A stretch of DNA of 64,000 nucleotides from Streptomyces tsukubensis (lineage in GTDB: Bacteria > Actinomycetota > Actinomycetes > Streptomycetales > Streptomycetaceae): NCBI RefSeq assembly GCF_009296025.1, contig NZ_CP045178.1, positions 558,001 to 622,000 of the forward strand, written 5' to 3'. Positions 1-8,485 of the stretch are shown here, in pieces. The notes under the pieces are model-generated. The model was not told the origin of the DNA. It saw only the letters and a program-made list of their open reading frames with translations, and did not search any database. The number at the start of each line of letters is the position of its first letter. Position 1 is the first letter of the stretch. Position numbers and translations under genes: made by a program.

Positions 1-39
1 ACGAGCCGAAGTCCTCGTGCGTCGGTGTCGCTTCATCAT
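1..39 (-). CDS. 5' end of a gene running off the left edge
   Basis: On the minus strand a GAGGAG ribosome-binding site precedes two consecutive ATG codons (39 and 36). They open a frame reading MMKRHRRTRTSAR before the window ends. The strongly basic start would fit the n-region of a signal peptide, but only 13 codons are visible and the product cannot be named. The call rests only on the good RBS-ATG arrangement. The stretch from 40 to 127 holds no gene that I can see. Confidence 0.4.
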   Translation of the reverse strand, partial: MMKRHRRTRTSAR

Positions 40-127
40 GTCTCCTCGGTGAGTGCGGGGCCGGCCCGGAGCGTCCGTTCCGCTCGTGGCCGTGGCCCTG
101 GGGGGGGAAAAAGGTGAAGGCCGTCCG

Positions 128-1036
128 TCAGCGGGCGGCGGCGTAGGAATCCACCACGAACTGGATGACCCGGTCCTGCAACGCGGCCCCTGAGGAACCG
201 GCCCGCTTGATCATGTCCGTTCCGTGGAAACCGCTCTGGTCGATGACCAGTTCTTTCTTCCGGGCAACGGAAGCCGCGTAGACCTCACGGACCTGCTCCT
301 CCACCGCGCCCTGCATGTCACCGGGCGATACCGCGAGAAGCGTCGGAACACGCAGCTTCCGCACCGCCGCCACGCCGTCCGCTCCGATGCACCGGGCGGG
401 CGAGGACATCATCAACAGGCCCACCACCCGCAAGGGCGTGTCGACACCGGCGACCGCTGCTGTCGTCCCCCCGCACGACGCCCCCGCCAGGAACGCCTTC
501 TTCGCGCCGACACGTCGCAGTTCCGCCAGTCCAGCACGGGCGTCCCGGTCGATGTGCTCGTTGACGGCCGTCTTCTGGGACGCACCGTGATTGCGGTACT
601 CGGGGATCACCACGTGGTAGCCACGCTTCGCCAGCTGCTGCCCGATGTCGACGAACGAACAGATGCTGTAGCCCTGCTCGTGATCCAGAAGAACACCGTC
701 GGGGCCCTCCCCCAGGACCAGCGCCGACAGATGCACCCTGTCACCGGTCGTCAGCGTGGTGGCTTTACTCCTCAGGTCCTTGGGCACACAAGTGTTGACG
801 AGATACCCCCGAGCCGTGCGCACCGTGCGGTCGGGAGAGCTCGGCTTGTACGAGGCCGGCTCATGGTCCGGCGGTGCCGCGGGAGCACTGCTCCGCGCCC
901 CGGAGGGCGTCGGCGCGGTGGGTGTCGCAGCCCCCGCTTCTCTGTCGTCACGCCCGGACCCGCCGGCCGGGCCCGCACAGCCCGACACCAGGCCCAGGCA
1001 CGCCAGGGCGGCGGCGACAGCTCTGACTTTCCGCAT
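128..1036 (-). CDS. Alpha/beta-hydrolase lipoprotein (esterase-like)
   Basis: The 302-residue product starts MRKVRAVAAALACLG and has a lipobox (VSGC) near residue 19, so it should be a membrane-anchored exported lipoprotein. The mature part opens with a low-complexity Ala/Pro/Ser linker. It is followed by an alpha/beta-hydrolase domain with the nucleophile elbow GASCG, an acidic residue in SPGD and a late His in GFHGTD, a plausible Ser-Asp-His triad. The ATG at 1036 is chosen because GAGGAAG lies 4 bases upstream and the signal peptide begins there. The frame stays open to 1384, but that extension has no signal or domain. It is divergent from the sigma factor gene at 1461. The substrate is unknown. 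Confidence 0.75.
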   Translation of the reverse strand: MRKVRAVAAALACLGLVSGCAGPAGGSGRDDREAGAATPTAPTPSGARSSAPAAPPDHEPASYKPSSPDRTVRTARGYLVNTCVPKDLRSKATTLTTGDRVHLSALVLGEGPDGVLLDHEQGYSICSFVDIGQQLAKRGYHVVIPEYRNHGASQKTAVNEHIDRDARAGLAELRRVGAKKAFLAGASCGGTTAAVAGVDTPLRVVGLLMMSSPARCIGADGVAAVRKLRVPTLLAVSPGDMQGAVEEQVREVYAASVARKKELVIDQSGFHGTDMIKRAGSSGAALQDRVIQFVVDSYAAAR

Positions 1037-1460
1037 AGTCTTCCTCAGTCTCATCTTCGGCGGCGACGTGTCTCGCGCATGCTGGACACGCACGGCCGCA
1101 CCGGGGCGGAACAACCCCCACGCCTTGACAGACGTACGGACCTGCCCGAGGTTGCAGGCCGCGATGATCAAAGTTGTGGAAGCGGGAGACGGTCGGGCCA
1201 CGCCACAGCCTTGCTGCGCCCGCACCGCGTGGTGAACTGCAACCTGTCGGCGCCCCAGACGTCCTTCCCAGTAGAGGGCACCCCCCTGGAAGCCCTGAAC
1301 CATTCGATTCACGCAACAGGTTGACGCATATGCCAGAAATAACCCGCTCGGAGACCATCCGTGGCAGCATCCCGGCGTCTCCACGGCGCTCCGGACCGGA
1401 TGACGGCCGGCACACGCAGCGTCAGGACCACGTCACCGCGCGCCCGGGGAAGCGCCGCTG
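1037..1460. other. Divergent intergenic region, no gene
   Basis: This 424-bp gap separates the lipoprotein hydrolase (minus) from the sigma factor gene (plus), so it must hold both promoters. I see an 8-bp inverted repeat GGTTGCAG (1150-1157) and CTGCAACC (1237-1244), about 80 bp apart, and a TTGACG hexamer at 1321-1326 without a matching -10. No convincing coding frame was found. Confidence 0.5.
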
Positions 1461-2066
1461 ATGACTGCCGTTTCCGCCTGTGAAGGTGTTCTCCCGCACA
1501 GCCGATGGCGATGGCTACTGGCCCGCCTCTTCCACGACCGAAACACATCGGAGCTGAGGGGCCGGCTGTCCGGCACAGCCTCGGAAGAAATCGACGCGCT
1601 GTACCGCCACCGCAGGCTCGACCTGGTGCGCCTGGCCGTCCTCCTGGTGGACGACATTCCCACAGCCGAGGATGTCGTCCAGGAAGCCTTCGCGGCCCTC
1701 TACCGACGTCACAGCGACACGCTCGACAACATCGCCGACCCCGAAGCCTACATACGGCGCAGCGTGGTCAACACCTCCAGGGACGTGTTGCGCAGGAGGC
1801 GCACCGTGCGGGCCTACATCCCCCCGCGCATCCTCCCCGCACCACCACCGGAAGACGAGATCCTCCTCAAGGAAGAACACCAGGAAGTGTTGCGAGCACT
1901 GAGACTGCTCACCGTGCGCCAGCGGGAGGTCCTCGTCCTCAGATACTGGTCGAACTTGTCCGAAGCCGACATCGCGGCAGCCTTGGACCTGTCTCGGGGC
2001 GCCGTGAAGTCCACAGCGAGTCGGGCACTCAAGGCTCTGGCCAAAAGACTGAAGGAGACGTCATGA
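1461..2066 (+). CDS. ECF-type RNA polymerase sigma factor
   Basis: A 201-residue group-4 (ECF) sigma factor. A region-2 core lies around residues 45-90 (DDIPTAEDVVQEAFAALYRR is the typical promoter-melting and -10-binding helix). After a proline-rich linker comes region 4 (LTVRQREVLVLRYWSNLSEA followed by a helix-turn-helix ending in the basic RALKALAKRL helix). No region 1.1 or region 3 is present. GGGAAG lies about 10 bases before the ATG. The first 30 residues are not typical, so the true start may be later. The stop codon overlaps the ATG of the next small membrane protein by 4 bp, the usual layout of a sigma factor with its membrane-bound regulator. Confidence 0.88.
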   Translation: MTAVSACEGVLPHSRWRWLLARLFHDRNTSELRGRLSGTASEEIDALYRHRRLDLVRLAVLLVDDIPTAEDVVQEAFAALYRRHSDTLDNIADPEAYIRRSVVNTSRDVLRRRRTVRAYIPPRILPAPPPEDEILLKEEHQEVLRALRLLTVRQREVLVLRYWSNLSEADIAAALDLSRGAVKSTASRALKALAKRLKETS

Positions 2067-2380
2067 CAGCCGTCGAGGACCGCCTTCGCGCCACACTGCA
2101 CGCCAGAGCCAACCAAGTCACCGCCCCGCGCCAGGCCTTCCCGCCATCGCCCCGCGCACGGACTGCCATGCACCCCGGACTGCGCAGAGCCGCGGTAGTC
2201 CTTCTGGCCGCAGCAGTGACAGCAGCCCTCCTCGTGCTGCCGGCCCTCCTCTCCCGGGGCGACCCACCAGTCCCCGCCGACACTCCCCCACCCGTCCGCC
2301 CGAGCAACAGCACGCCCCCTTCACCCGCCTCTCCCCCACCGGACGAGACACCTGGACCCATCGCACCGCCAGGCCCCTGA
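2063..2380 (+). CDS. Small membrane protein, putative truncated anti-sigma partner
   Basis: A 105-residue product translationally coupled to the sigma factor (ATGA overlap, GGAG 5-9 bases before the ATG). A cytoplasmic N-terminus of about 40 residues begins MTAVEDRLRATLHARANQV. One transmembrane helix follows (AAVVLLAAAVTAALLVLPAL, about residues 46-65), then a proline/serine-rich external tail. Position and topology suggest an anti-sigma or accessory membrane protein. No zinc-dependent anti-sigma motif (HxxxCxxC) is present, so the role is inferred from context only. The tail ends abruptly, and the next 150 bases still read like coding sequence in another frame, so the original gene may have been longer. 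Confidence 0.6.
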   Translation: MTAVEDRLRATLHARANQVTAPRQAFPPSPRARTAMHPGLRRAAVVLLAAAVTAALLVLPALLSRGDPPVPADTPPPVRPSNSTPPSPASPPPDETPGPIAPPGP

Positions 2381-2387
2381 CCCGCGT

Positions 2388-2540
2388 CTTCTCCACGAAG
2401 CGGGCGACGAGAACGGCGAGACCGAGGCCGCGCCGCTCCACGTGCGCCGGCGCTACATCACCATCGGCACCCCGCGGGCCGCCGTGACGAAGCCGGTGAA
2501 CGCCACCTTCGCGTCCGCGACACCGCATCACATCTCCGCA
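2388..2540 (+). pseudogene. Possible frame-shifted remnant after the small membrane protein
   Basis: Immediately past the stop at 2380, a different plus frame reads LLHEAGDENGETEAAPLHV and continues through RRRYITIGTPRAAVTKP. Its composition is that of a normal protein rather than of random GC-rich sequence. It has no start codon or RBS of its own and runs into the end of the pirin gene on the other strand. It could be the original 3' part of the membrane protein gene, detached by a frameshift, or chance. I do not recognise the family. Confidence 0.25.
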
Positions 2541-2542
2541 AA

Positions 2543-3508
2543 TCAGCGCACCCGCCCCCGCGGCTTCAGCGCCACCGGTGGCAGGTCCGGGGCCGGCAGC
2601 CGGTCGCCGTCGTAGCCCTTCACCTCGCCGAAGCGGGTGCCCGTCATCCAGTCCTGGCGGGCCGTCTCGATCTCCTCGTGCGAACGGCCCACGAAATTCC
2701 ACCACATGATCAGCTCTTCCTCGAAGGGCTCGCCGCCCAGGAGCATGAGGCCCGCGTCCGAGCCGGCCCGCAGGGGGAGTTCCGTTCTTCCGCAGCCGAG
2801 GTAGAGCATCGAACCCGACTCGACCGGCACGCCGTCGACACTCGCGTCGCCCGACATCGACAGTACGGCGTACTCGAAGTCCGGGTCGAGCGGCAGCCGC
2901 ACGTCAGCGCCTTCGCCGAGGGCCAGGTCAGCGCCGACGATCGGGGTGAAGGTGGTGCCGGGCGACGTGACGCCGTCCAGTTGGCCGAGGAGGATCGTGG
3001 CGGTGAGGCCCGGCGCCGTGACGAGCGGCAGCGCGGCGTGGTGCTCGAAGCGGGGCTCCGAGTGGCGGTCCTGTTCCGGCAGGGCGACCCACAGCTGGGC
3101 GCCGTGCAGATAGCGGGCGTGCTTTTTCGGGCTCTCCTCCGAGTGGCTGATCGCCCGCCCCGACGTCATCAGCCCCAGTTCCATGGGGCGGATCGTCTGG
3201 AGGCCGCCCGTGCTGTCCCTGTGCAGCACCTCGCCTTCATGGAGCCAGCTCACCGTCTGTAGCCCCATGTGCGGGTGGGGCGGCACCTGCATGCCCGGCT
3301 CGTCCGCGATGTCGTCCTTGCCGTAGTGGTCGACGAAGGCCCACGCACCGACCATGCGGCGACCGAGGTTCGGCAGCAGCCTGCGGACCTCCGTGGACGA
3401 CCCGAGCCGTACGCGGCGGGGGCTGAGGAGTTCCCGTACCGGCTCACCTACGACGAAGCCTCTGCCGCCGCACTGGGTCGGGACGGCTTCTCGCTCTAGA
3501 TTGCTCAT
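2543..3508 (-). CDS. Pirin family protein
   Basis: A 321-residue bicupin of the pirin family. The metal-binding region of the N-terminal cupin is clear around residues 80-105 (PPHPHMGLQTVSWLHEGEVL, then HRDS), with the paired His and later His/Glu expected for the iron site. A second cupin follows and ends with the typical WWNFVGRS stretch. Pirins are iron-binding proteins with quercetinase activity in some bacteria and redox or regulatory roles in others; the role here is unknown. The ATG at 3508 (MSNLEREAV) is preferred to the upstream ATG at 3550 because the family begins there, though its RBS (GGGGGAA, about 13 bases away) is weak. Confidence 0.9.
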   Translation of the reverse strand: MSNLEREAVPTQCGGRGFVVGEPVRELLSPRRVRLGSSTEVRRLLPNLGRRMVGAWAFVDHYGKDDIADEPGMQVPPHPHMGLQTVSWLHEGEVLHRDSTGGLQTIRPMELGLMTSGRAISHSEESPKKHARYLHGAQLWVALPEQDRHSEPRFEHHAALPLVTAPGLTATILLGQLDGVTSPGTTFTPIVGADLALGEGADVRLPLDPDFEYAVLSMSGDASVDGVPVESGSMLYLGCGRTELPLRAGSDAGLMLLGGEPFEEELIMWWNFVGRSHEEIETARQDWMTGTRFGEVKGYDGDRLPAPDLPPVALKPRGRVR

Positions 3509-3681
3509 GCCCGACAATCTATTCCCCCTCTTCCGCTGTCCTCGCCGCACCGGCCACTCTTCTCCGGCAGAGTTAGTGGAATATTCAACATCTTAGCTCT
3601 GTTGTCGCGCACGTACCCCGGAGCGCTCCTCGCGCGGCCGGGGCGAGCGGCCGGCGGGCCGCACCGACAAGGAGGAGAGAC

Positions 3682-4086
3682 GTGACGGACACCTACTTCG
3701 AGTTCGGTACAGCGGCGGAGCGCTGGGACCGGGCGCAGATGTTCTTCGACGCCAAGGAGTACGTCACGGCGGTACGGATACTGCGTGGCCTCGTGGAGGA
3801 GAGCCCCGCGCACACCGCCGCCCGGCTGCTGCTGGCGCGTTCCTACTACCACTCGGCCCAGCTGCGCCGCGCCGAGGACGAGCTGCGTGGGCTCCTTGAG
3901 CGTGATCCCGTCGAGGCGTACGCGACGCTGCTGCTCGGCCGCACTCTTGAGCGTCAGGGGCGCGACGCCGAGGCGGCGCCGTTCCTGCGGCTGGCCGGGG
4001 CGATGTCCGGAGACATCCAAGGCGCCGGGTCCGCCGGGTCCGCCGCGTATCCGGACGTACGGGTGGAGGGCTCGCCCACCGTTTAG
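3682..4086 (+). CDS. TPR-repeat protein
   Basis: A 134-residue soluble protein built mainly of tetratricopeptide helices. Residues 10-45 (FEFGTAAERWDRAQMFFDAK onward) and 46-105 (ARLLLARSYYHSAQLRRAED, then LLGRTLERQGRDAEAAPFLR) give about two and a half repeats. A short Gly/Ser tail follows. Such proteins are scaffolds; no partner is evident. The start is the GTG at 3682 with the strong RBS AAGGAGGAG. Its TAG stop (4084-4086) overlaps the TAA stop of the convergent alpha-glucosidase gene (4083-4085), so there is no room for an intergenic terminator between them. Confidence 0.85.
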   Translation: MTDTYFEFGTAAERWDRAQMFFDAKEYVTAVRILRGLVEESPAHTAARLLLARSYYHSAQLRRAEDELRGLLERDPVEAYATLLLGRTLERQGRDAEAAPFLRLAGAMSGDIQGAGSAGSAAYPDVRVEGSPTV

Positions 4087-5930
4087 AAGGACGTATCAGG
4101 GGCGCCGCCGGTCCGAGGAAGGTGCCGACCTTCCTGCGGGCCGGTCCGCCGGTGGACTCGGGCCTCCCACGGGGCGAGCGGCACCCCGCCCCGGGTCTGC
4201 GGCGCCGCTCCCCTTCCGGTGTGCCCGTACCGACTGCGGCTGTACGGGCTGGGGCTGTACGGGCTGTCTTCGCGCTGCGAATCCTCGTACGCCATGTTGC
4301 CGAGGACGAGTTCCGTGCCTTCCCAGCCTGCGGGGAGTTCCGCTTCCGCCGGTTCTCCTGTGAGGTTGGCGAGCACGAGGAGTTCCGTGGTGCCGTAGCG
4401 GCGGAGGTAGGCGTAGATCCGTTCGTCGTCGGGCAACAGCATCGTGAAGTCGCCGTGCACGACGGCGGGTTCGGTGTGCCGCAGCTCGATCAGCGCACGG
4501 TAGTGGTGGTAGACGGAATCGGGCCGCGCGCGGGCCGACTCGGCGTTGATGGTGGTGTGGTTCGGGTTCACCGGGAGCCAGGGGACGCCTTCGGTGAACC
4601 CGGCGTTCGCCCCCGCGTTCCACTGCATGGGGGTGCGGGCGTTGTCCCTTCCCATGGCGCGCATGCCCGGCAGTACGTCCTCGGGCGCGGCGCCCCCGGC
4701 GATGGCCTGCGCGTAGTGGTTGAGCGACTCGATGTCGCTGAAGTCGTCCGCGGTGGCGAACGGGGCGTTGGTCATGCCCAGTTCCTCGCCCTGGTAGATG
4801 TAGGGCGTGCCCCGGTGCAGGTGCAGGACGGTGGCCAGCGCCTTGGCCGAGCGCTCCCGGTGGGCGGGGCTGTCGTCGCCGAATCGGGAGACGGCCCGCG
4901 GCTGGTCGTGGTTGTTCCAGTAGAGGCTGTTCCAGCCTGTCTCCGCGAGCCCGGACTGCCAGCGCGCCAGAGAGTTCTTGAGGTCGCTCAGCCGCAGTGG
5001 TCCCGGGTCGAACTTGTCCCGCCCGTGGTCGAGCCCGACGTGTTCGAACTGGAAGACCATGTCGAGCTCGGCGCGCGCCGGGTCGGTGAACAGCGCCGCC
5101 TGCTCGACGGTCACGCCCGGCATCTCGCCGACGGTCAGGACCCGGCCGGGGTGGCGGGCGAAGACCTCGCGGTGCATCTCCTGGAGGTAGTCGTGGACGC
5201 GCGGGCCGCAGACGTAGTACGGCGATCCGTCTCCGTACGGGCGGTCGCCGTGCCGTTCGCCGTCCGGTAGTCCGGGGTCCTTGGAGATGAGGTTGATGAC
5301 GTCCATCCGGAAGCCGTCCACGCCCCGCGCGAGCCACCAGCGCATCATCGCGTACACGGCCTGCCGTACCTCGGGGTTCTCCCAGTTGAGGTCCGGCTGT
5401 CCGGGCGCGAACAGGTGCAGGTAGTAGGCGTCGCTCGCGCTGTCGTACGCCCAGGCGGAGCCCGAGAAGAACGACCCCCAGTTGGTGGGTTCCCGACACC
5501 CGTCCGTGCGGCCTCGCCGCCACCAGTACCAGTCGCGGCGGGGGCTCGCGGGGTCGCGTGACTCCTGGAACCAGGGGTGCTCGTCCGAGGTGTGGTTGAC
5601 GACCAGGTCCATCACCAGCCGCATACCGTGTGCGTGTACGGCGGCGAGGAGCCGGTCGAAGGCGGCGAGGTCACCGAAGACGGGGTCGATGTCCTGGTAG
5701 TCGCTGATGTCGTAGCCGTTGTCGTTCTGCGGCGAGCGGTAGACCGGCGAGAGCCAGATGACGTCGACGCCGAGGCCGGCCAGGTGGTCGAGGTGGGCGG
5801 TGATGCCGTCGAGGTCTCCGACACCGTCACCGTCGGAGTCCGCGAAGCTGCGCGGGTAGACCTGGTAGACGACGGACGACTTCCACCAGGCGTCTTCGTG
5901 GCGCGCCGCTTCCGCCGCGGTGCTCGTCAT
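4083..5930 (-). CDS. GH13 alpha-glucosidase / oligo-1,6-glucosidase type
   Basis: A 615-residue intracellular glycoside hydrolase of family 13, alpha-glucosidase or oligo-1,6-glucosidase subgroup. It opens with WWKSSVVYQVYPRSFADSDG. The family regions follow: DLVVNHTSDEHPWF (region I), GVDGFRMDVINLI with the Asp nucleophile (region II), TVGEMPG with the Glu acid/base (region III) and NNHDQPR with the transition-state Asp (region IV). The product should release glucose from maltodextrins or isomaltooligosaccharides. The final 70 residues are unusual: a Ser/Tyr/Pro/Arg-rich tail (PYSPSPYSRSRYGHTGR) follows the beta domain. The start region is part of a triplicated 30-bp module described separately. 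Confidence 0.93.
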   Translation of the reverse strand: MTSTAAEAARHEDAWWKSSVVYQVYPRSFADSDGDGVGDLDGITAHLDHLAGLGVDVIWLSPVYRSPQNDNGYDISDYQDIDPVFGDLAAFDRLLAAVHAHGMRLVMDLVVNHTSDEHPWFQESRDPASPRRDWYWWRRGRTDGCREPTNWGSFFSGSAWAYDSASDAYYLHLFAPGQPDLNWENPEVRQAVYAMMRWWLARGVDGFRMDVINLISKDPGLPDGERHGDRPYGDGSPYYVCGPRVHDYLQEMHREVFARHPGRVLTVGEMPGVTVEQAALFTDPARAELDMVFQFEHVGLDHGRDKFDPGPLRLSDLKNSLARWQSGLAETGWNSLYWNNHDQPRAVSRFGDDSPAHRERSAKALATVLHLHRGTPYIYQGEELGMTNAPFATADDFSDIESLNHYAQAIAGGAAPEDVLPGMRAMGRDNARTPMQWNAGANAGFTEGVPWLPVNPNHTTINAESARARPDSVYHHYRALIELRHTEPAVVHGDFTMLLPDDERIYAYLRRYGTTELLVLANLTGEPAEAELPAGWEGTELVLGNMAYEDSQREDSPYSPSPYSRSRYGHTGRGAAPQTRGGVPLAPWEARVHRRTGPQEGRHLPRTGGAPDTSF

Positions 5931-6019
5931 GGGTGCCTTCCCGGTGCCGGTGCTCTCCGTGGGTCCCTACCCGGTGCCGGTACGCGTCATGGGTGCCTTC
6001 CCGGTGGCGGTGCGCGTCA
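5928..6019 (-). repeat. Triplicated 30-bp start/RBS module upstream of the GH13 gene
   Basis: Three contiguous 30-bp units (5928-5957, 5958-5987, 5988-6017) fill the whole gap between the dehydrogenase stop and the GH13 start. Read on the minus strand, each unit carries GGGAAGGCACCC or GGGTAGGGACCC followed by ATG or its one-base variant ACG. The first unit supplies the RBS and start of GH13 (ATG 5930). The ATG at 5990 opens a seven-codon mini-frame, MTRTGTG, ending in TAG. The third unit abuts the TGA of the dehydrogenase. Confidence 0.8.
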
Positions 6020-6961
6020 CGGGGTGAGGAGCCGGACCGGCTTCCCGGCCCGGTGGGCGGCGATGTCCTCCACCGCCTGCTGGTAGAAGACCTCGTACGT
6101 CGCCTCGGTCACATAGCCGAGGTGCGGGGTGAGGATCGTGCGCGGAGTGGTGCGCAGCGGATGGTCGGCCGGGAGGGGTTCGACGTCGTGGACGTCGAGG
6201 CCAGCGCCCGCGATGCGTCCCTCATGCAGGGCTTCGACCAGCGCGGCGCTGTCCAGGAGGGGGCCGCGTGAGGTGTTGACCAGGTAGGCGTGCTCCCGCA
6301 TCCAGGCGAGTTCATGGCGGCCCACCAGGCCGATGCTCCGGTCACTGAGTTTGTAGTGCACGGTCACGATGTCGGAGGATTCGAAGAGTTCCCGCTTGCT
6401 CACCGGTTCGACGCCGGCCGCCCGCGCGGTGTCAGCGTCGAGGTTGGTGCTCCAGGCGAGGACGCGCATGCCGAAGGCGCGGCCGATGGCGGCGACCCGG
6501 GTGCCGAGGTGGCCGAGACCGACCACTCCCAGGGTCCTGCCGTGCAGGTCGCCGCCGATGGTCCGCTGCCAGCTCCCCTCGCGTATCCCCGCGTCCTCAC
6601 TGGGGATGGAGCGTACGAGGGCCAGGATGAGCCCCCAGGTCAGTTCCGGGGTCGCGTGCGCGGAACCTCCTGTTCCACAGACGGTCACTCCGTGGCGCGT
6701 GGCGGCTTCGAGGTCGATGGAGGCGTTGGCCATGCCGGTGGTGACGAGGAGTCGCAGGTCGGGCAGGAGGGCGAAGCGGTCCTCGGTGAAGGGGGTACGT
6801 TCGCGCATGGCGACCACCACGTCGTAGCCGCGCAGCGTCTCCGTGAGCGTCGCGGTGTCGGCGATGTGGTCGTGCAGGAAGGTGACTTCGCCCTGGAGGG
6901 CGTCCCAGTCGGCGAAACGGTGGGCGGCCTTCTGGTAATCGTCGAGTACGGCGACACGCAC
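6017..6961 (-). CDS. D-2-hydroxyacid dehydrogenase family protein
   Basis: A 314-residue NAD-dependent D-isomer 2-hydroxyacid dehydrogenase. The nucleotide-binding loop GVVGLGHLGTRVA lies near residue 145. The catalytic set is complete: Arg in VNTSRGPLLDS, Glu in DVHDVEPLP and His in LTPHLGYVT. Members interconvert 2-keto acids and D-2-hydroxy acids; substrate specificity cannot be read here. The GTG at 6961 is chosen because AAGGAGG stands 8 bases before it and the Rossmann-like start MRVAVLDDYQ begins there. It is followed, with only the 30-bp repeats in between, by the alpha-glucosidase gene on the same strand, so the two may be cotranscribed. Confidence 0.9.
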   Translation of the reverse strand: MRVAVLDDYQKAAHRFADWDALQGEVTFLHDHIADTATLTETLRGYDVVVAMRERTPFTEDRFALLPDLRLLVTTGMANASIDLEAATRHGVTVCGTGGSAHATPELTWGLILALVRSIPSEDAGIREGSWQRTIGGDLHGRTLGVVGLGHLGTRVAAIGRAFGMRVLAWSTNLDADTARAAGVEPVSKRELFESSDIVTVHYKLSDRSIGLVGRHELAWMREHAYLVNTSRGPLLDSAALVEALHEGRIAGAGLDVHDVEPLPADHPLRTTPRTILTPHLGYVTEATYEVFYQQAVEDIAAHRAGKPVRLLTP

Positions 6962-7005
6962 GGGGATCGGCCTCCTTGGCGCGGGCGGGTTCCAGCGTTC
7001 GGATC

Positions 7006-7482
7006 CTACGTGCCGCTCCGTGCCGGATCGGGTCCGGGCCAGACGTACGGCAGATCGTCGGGGACACCGGCGAAGAGCGGACCGTAGAAACCCGGGTCCT
7101 TGCGGACCAGGGCCGAACGGTGACTGAGGTGGAACGCCTCGTCCCCGAGCCACGACGGCAGTTCCCCTGCGCGGCCGAGGCTCTTCTGGGTGCGGATGGC
7201 CGCGCCGGGGTGATGCGTCCCGAAGTCGGCCCTGAGGGTGGCCGCGCAGGTGTCGGCGCGGCCCGCGGCCGTCCATACCCGGCAGATCTCCAGGCCGTAA
7301 CGGGCCAGGGCCTCTTCGTAACCGGTCCACATGCGCACCGCGGGATGGTTCCGCCAGCCGTAGCCGGGGACGGTCAGTCCGCGCAGGACCTGGACCGCCT
7401 CGACCCGCTGTTTTCCGAGGCGGCGGGCGTCGAGGAGCTCGGCGGATTCCGCGAATCCGGGGCACGGCAGGAATGTCTGCAT
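7006..7482 (-). CDS. Pyr_excise-type protein (MSMEG_6728 family)
   Basis: A 158-residue protein beginning MQTFLPCPGFAESAELLDAR and continuing LGKQRVEAVQVLRGLTVPGY. This is the N-terminal pattern of the actinobacterial family related to pyrimidine-dimer DNA glycosylase (T4 endonuclease V-like, Pyr_excise). The phage enzyme uses an N-terminal Thr; here position 2 is Gln, so glycosylase activity is not assured. The conserved block with WRNHPAVRMWTGYEEALARY is present. The RBS before the ATG is weak. The gene lies 44 bp upstream of the dehydrogenase on the same strand. A role in DNA repair or nucleic acid binding is inference from the family name. Confidence 0.75.
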   Translation of the reverse strand: MQTFLPCPGFAESAELLDARRLGKQRVEAVQVLRGLTVPGYGWRNHPAVRMWTGYEEALARYGLEICRVWTAAGRADTCAATLRADFGTHHPGAAIRTQKSLGRAGELPSWLGDEAFHLSHRSALVRKDPGFYGPLFAGVPDDLPYVWPGPDPARSGT

Positions 7483-7613
7483 ACGCAGGTCTCTACCGCG
7501 CCCCGGTGGCCCCTGCCACTCGGGGCGTCGGCACGGCCGATCCTTTGACGGGTGCGGACGGGGTCCGGACAGGTCACGGACGGGGTGCCGCCCGGGTGCG
7601 TGGGGCGCCGCCG

Positions 7614-8210
7614 TCAGTGCGCCGGGAGCCTCTCGCGTACCGATCCGGCCGCGGAGCGCACGCCGTCAGCCGCTGAGCGGACTCCGTCGGCCGCCGCCCG
7701 GACACCGTCGGCGGCGTGGGACGCGGAGTCCGCCGCGGCGGAGCGCGCCCCCCGTGTCGTCCGGCGCAGGGAGCGACGGCTCGTGGCCGCCGTGGTGCGG
7801 GTGCGGTGGGCGAGCGAGGGCTTGCCGTGGGTGTCGGCCGCGGCGATCAGCAGACCTCCGAGCAGCGAGACGTTCTTGTAGAAGTGGGCGCGCTGCCGCG
7901 CCTTCTCCTCGGGATCGTCCTCGACGGTCCAGTAGCGGTGTTCCGCCAGTGTCGTCTCCACCAGGCTCGCGGCCAGCGCGCAGGCCGACACACGGGGGAG
8001 CCTGCCGAGAGCGAGCAGGGTGCCCGCCCCGATCTGTACGGCGCTGTTGATCCGCGCCAGTTGTTCCGGATCCTGCGGCAGCCCGGGGATCCGGTCGGCG
8101 AAGGGTACGACCGGAGGGGTCACCGCCTTGGGGTTGCGCAGGCTCTTCAGACCACCGCCCACAAAGGTCGAGGCGAGCATGGGACGCGCGATTCTCCTCA
8201 AAAGTGCCAT
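7614..8210 (-). CDS. DoxX family membrane protein with repetitive tail
   Basis: A 198-residue integral membrane protein of the DoxX family. It starts [20 protein letters not shown] and carries the [20 protein letters not shown] block, with about four hydrophobic segments in residues 8-125. DoxX proteins are small membrane proteins associated with redox or respiratory functions; the exact role is unknown. The last 50 residues are unusual: a basic stretch is followed by repeats of the heptad-like unit AADGVRS ([20 protein letters not shown], then two more units). The ATG at 8210 is preferred to the upstream ATG at 8270, whose extension is not conserved-looking. Confidence 0.8.
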   Translation of the reverse strand: MALLRRIARPMLASTFVGGGLKSLRNPKAVTPPVVPFADRIPGLPQDPEQLARINSAVQIGAGTLLALGRLPRVSACALAASLVETTLAEHRYWTVEDDPEEKARQRAHFYKNVSLLGGLLIAAADTHGKPSLAHRTRTTAATSRRSLRRTTRGARSAAADSASHAADGVRAAADGVRSAADGVRSAAGSVRERLPAH

Positions 8211-8270
8211 GTCACGCGGGTGCCCGAGGTGGCGCGGGGCATGCGCGCGGTGTGCGGTCCCTCCTGTCAT

Positions 8271-8325
8271 CGGCCCCGGAGCCCGGTCACCGGCTCCGGA
8301 GTCGGGTCACCGGCCCCGGAGTCCG
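8271..8325. repeat. 20-bp tandem repeat in the doxX-pgm intergenic region
   Basis: About two and a half copies of a 20-bp unit of the form GYCSGGTCACCGGCYCCGGA lie in the 332-bp gap between the DoxX gene (minus) and pgm (plus). No regulatory function can be assigned from sequence. Confidence 0.55.
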
Positions 8326-8485
8326 GCGGGGCACCCTTCTACCGCGCCCAGGAACCGGGATGATGAACCGACAAGTCGATCGCGACGGTCCGAGCCGGCC
8401 ACCCGCGTCCGTCCGGTGCCACAGCCTGTCGCGGGCCGCGGGCGCCGGTGGCCGCGACGGCGGCGTAAGGGACGGCGTGCCCGGC

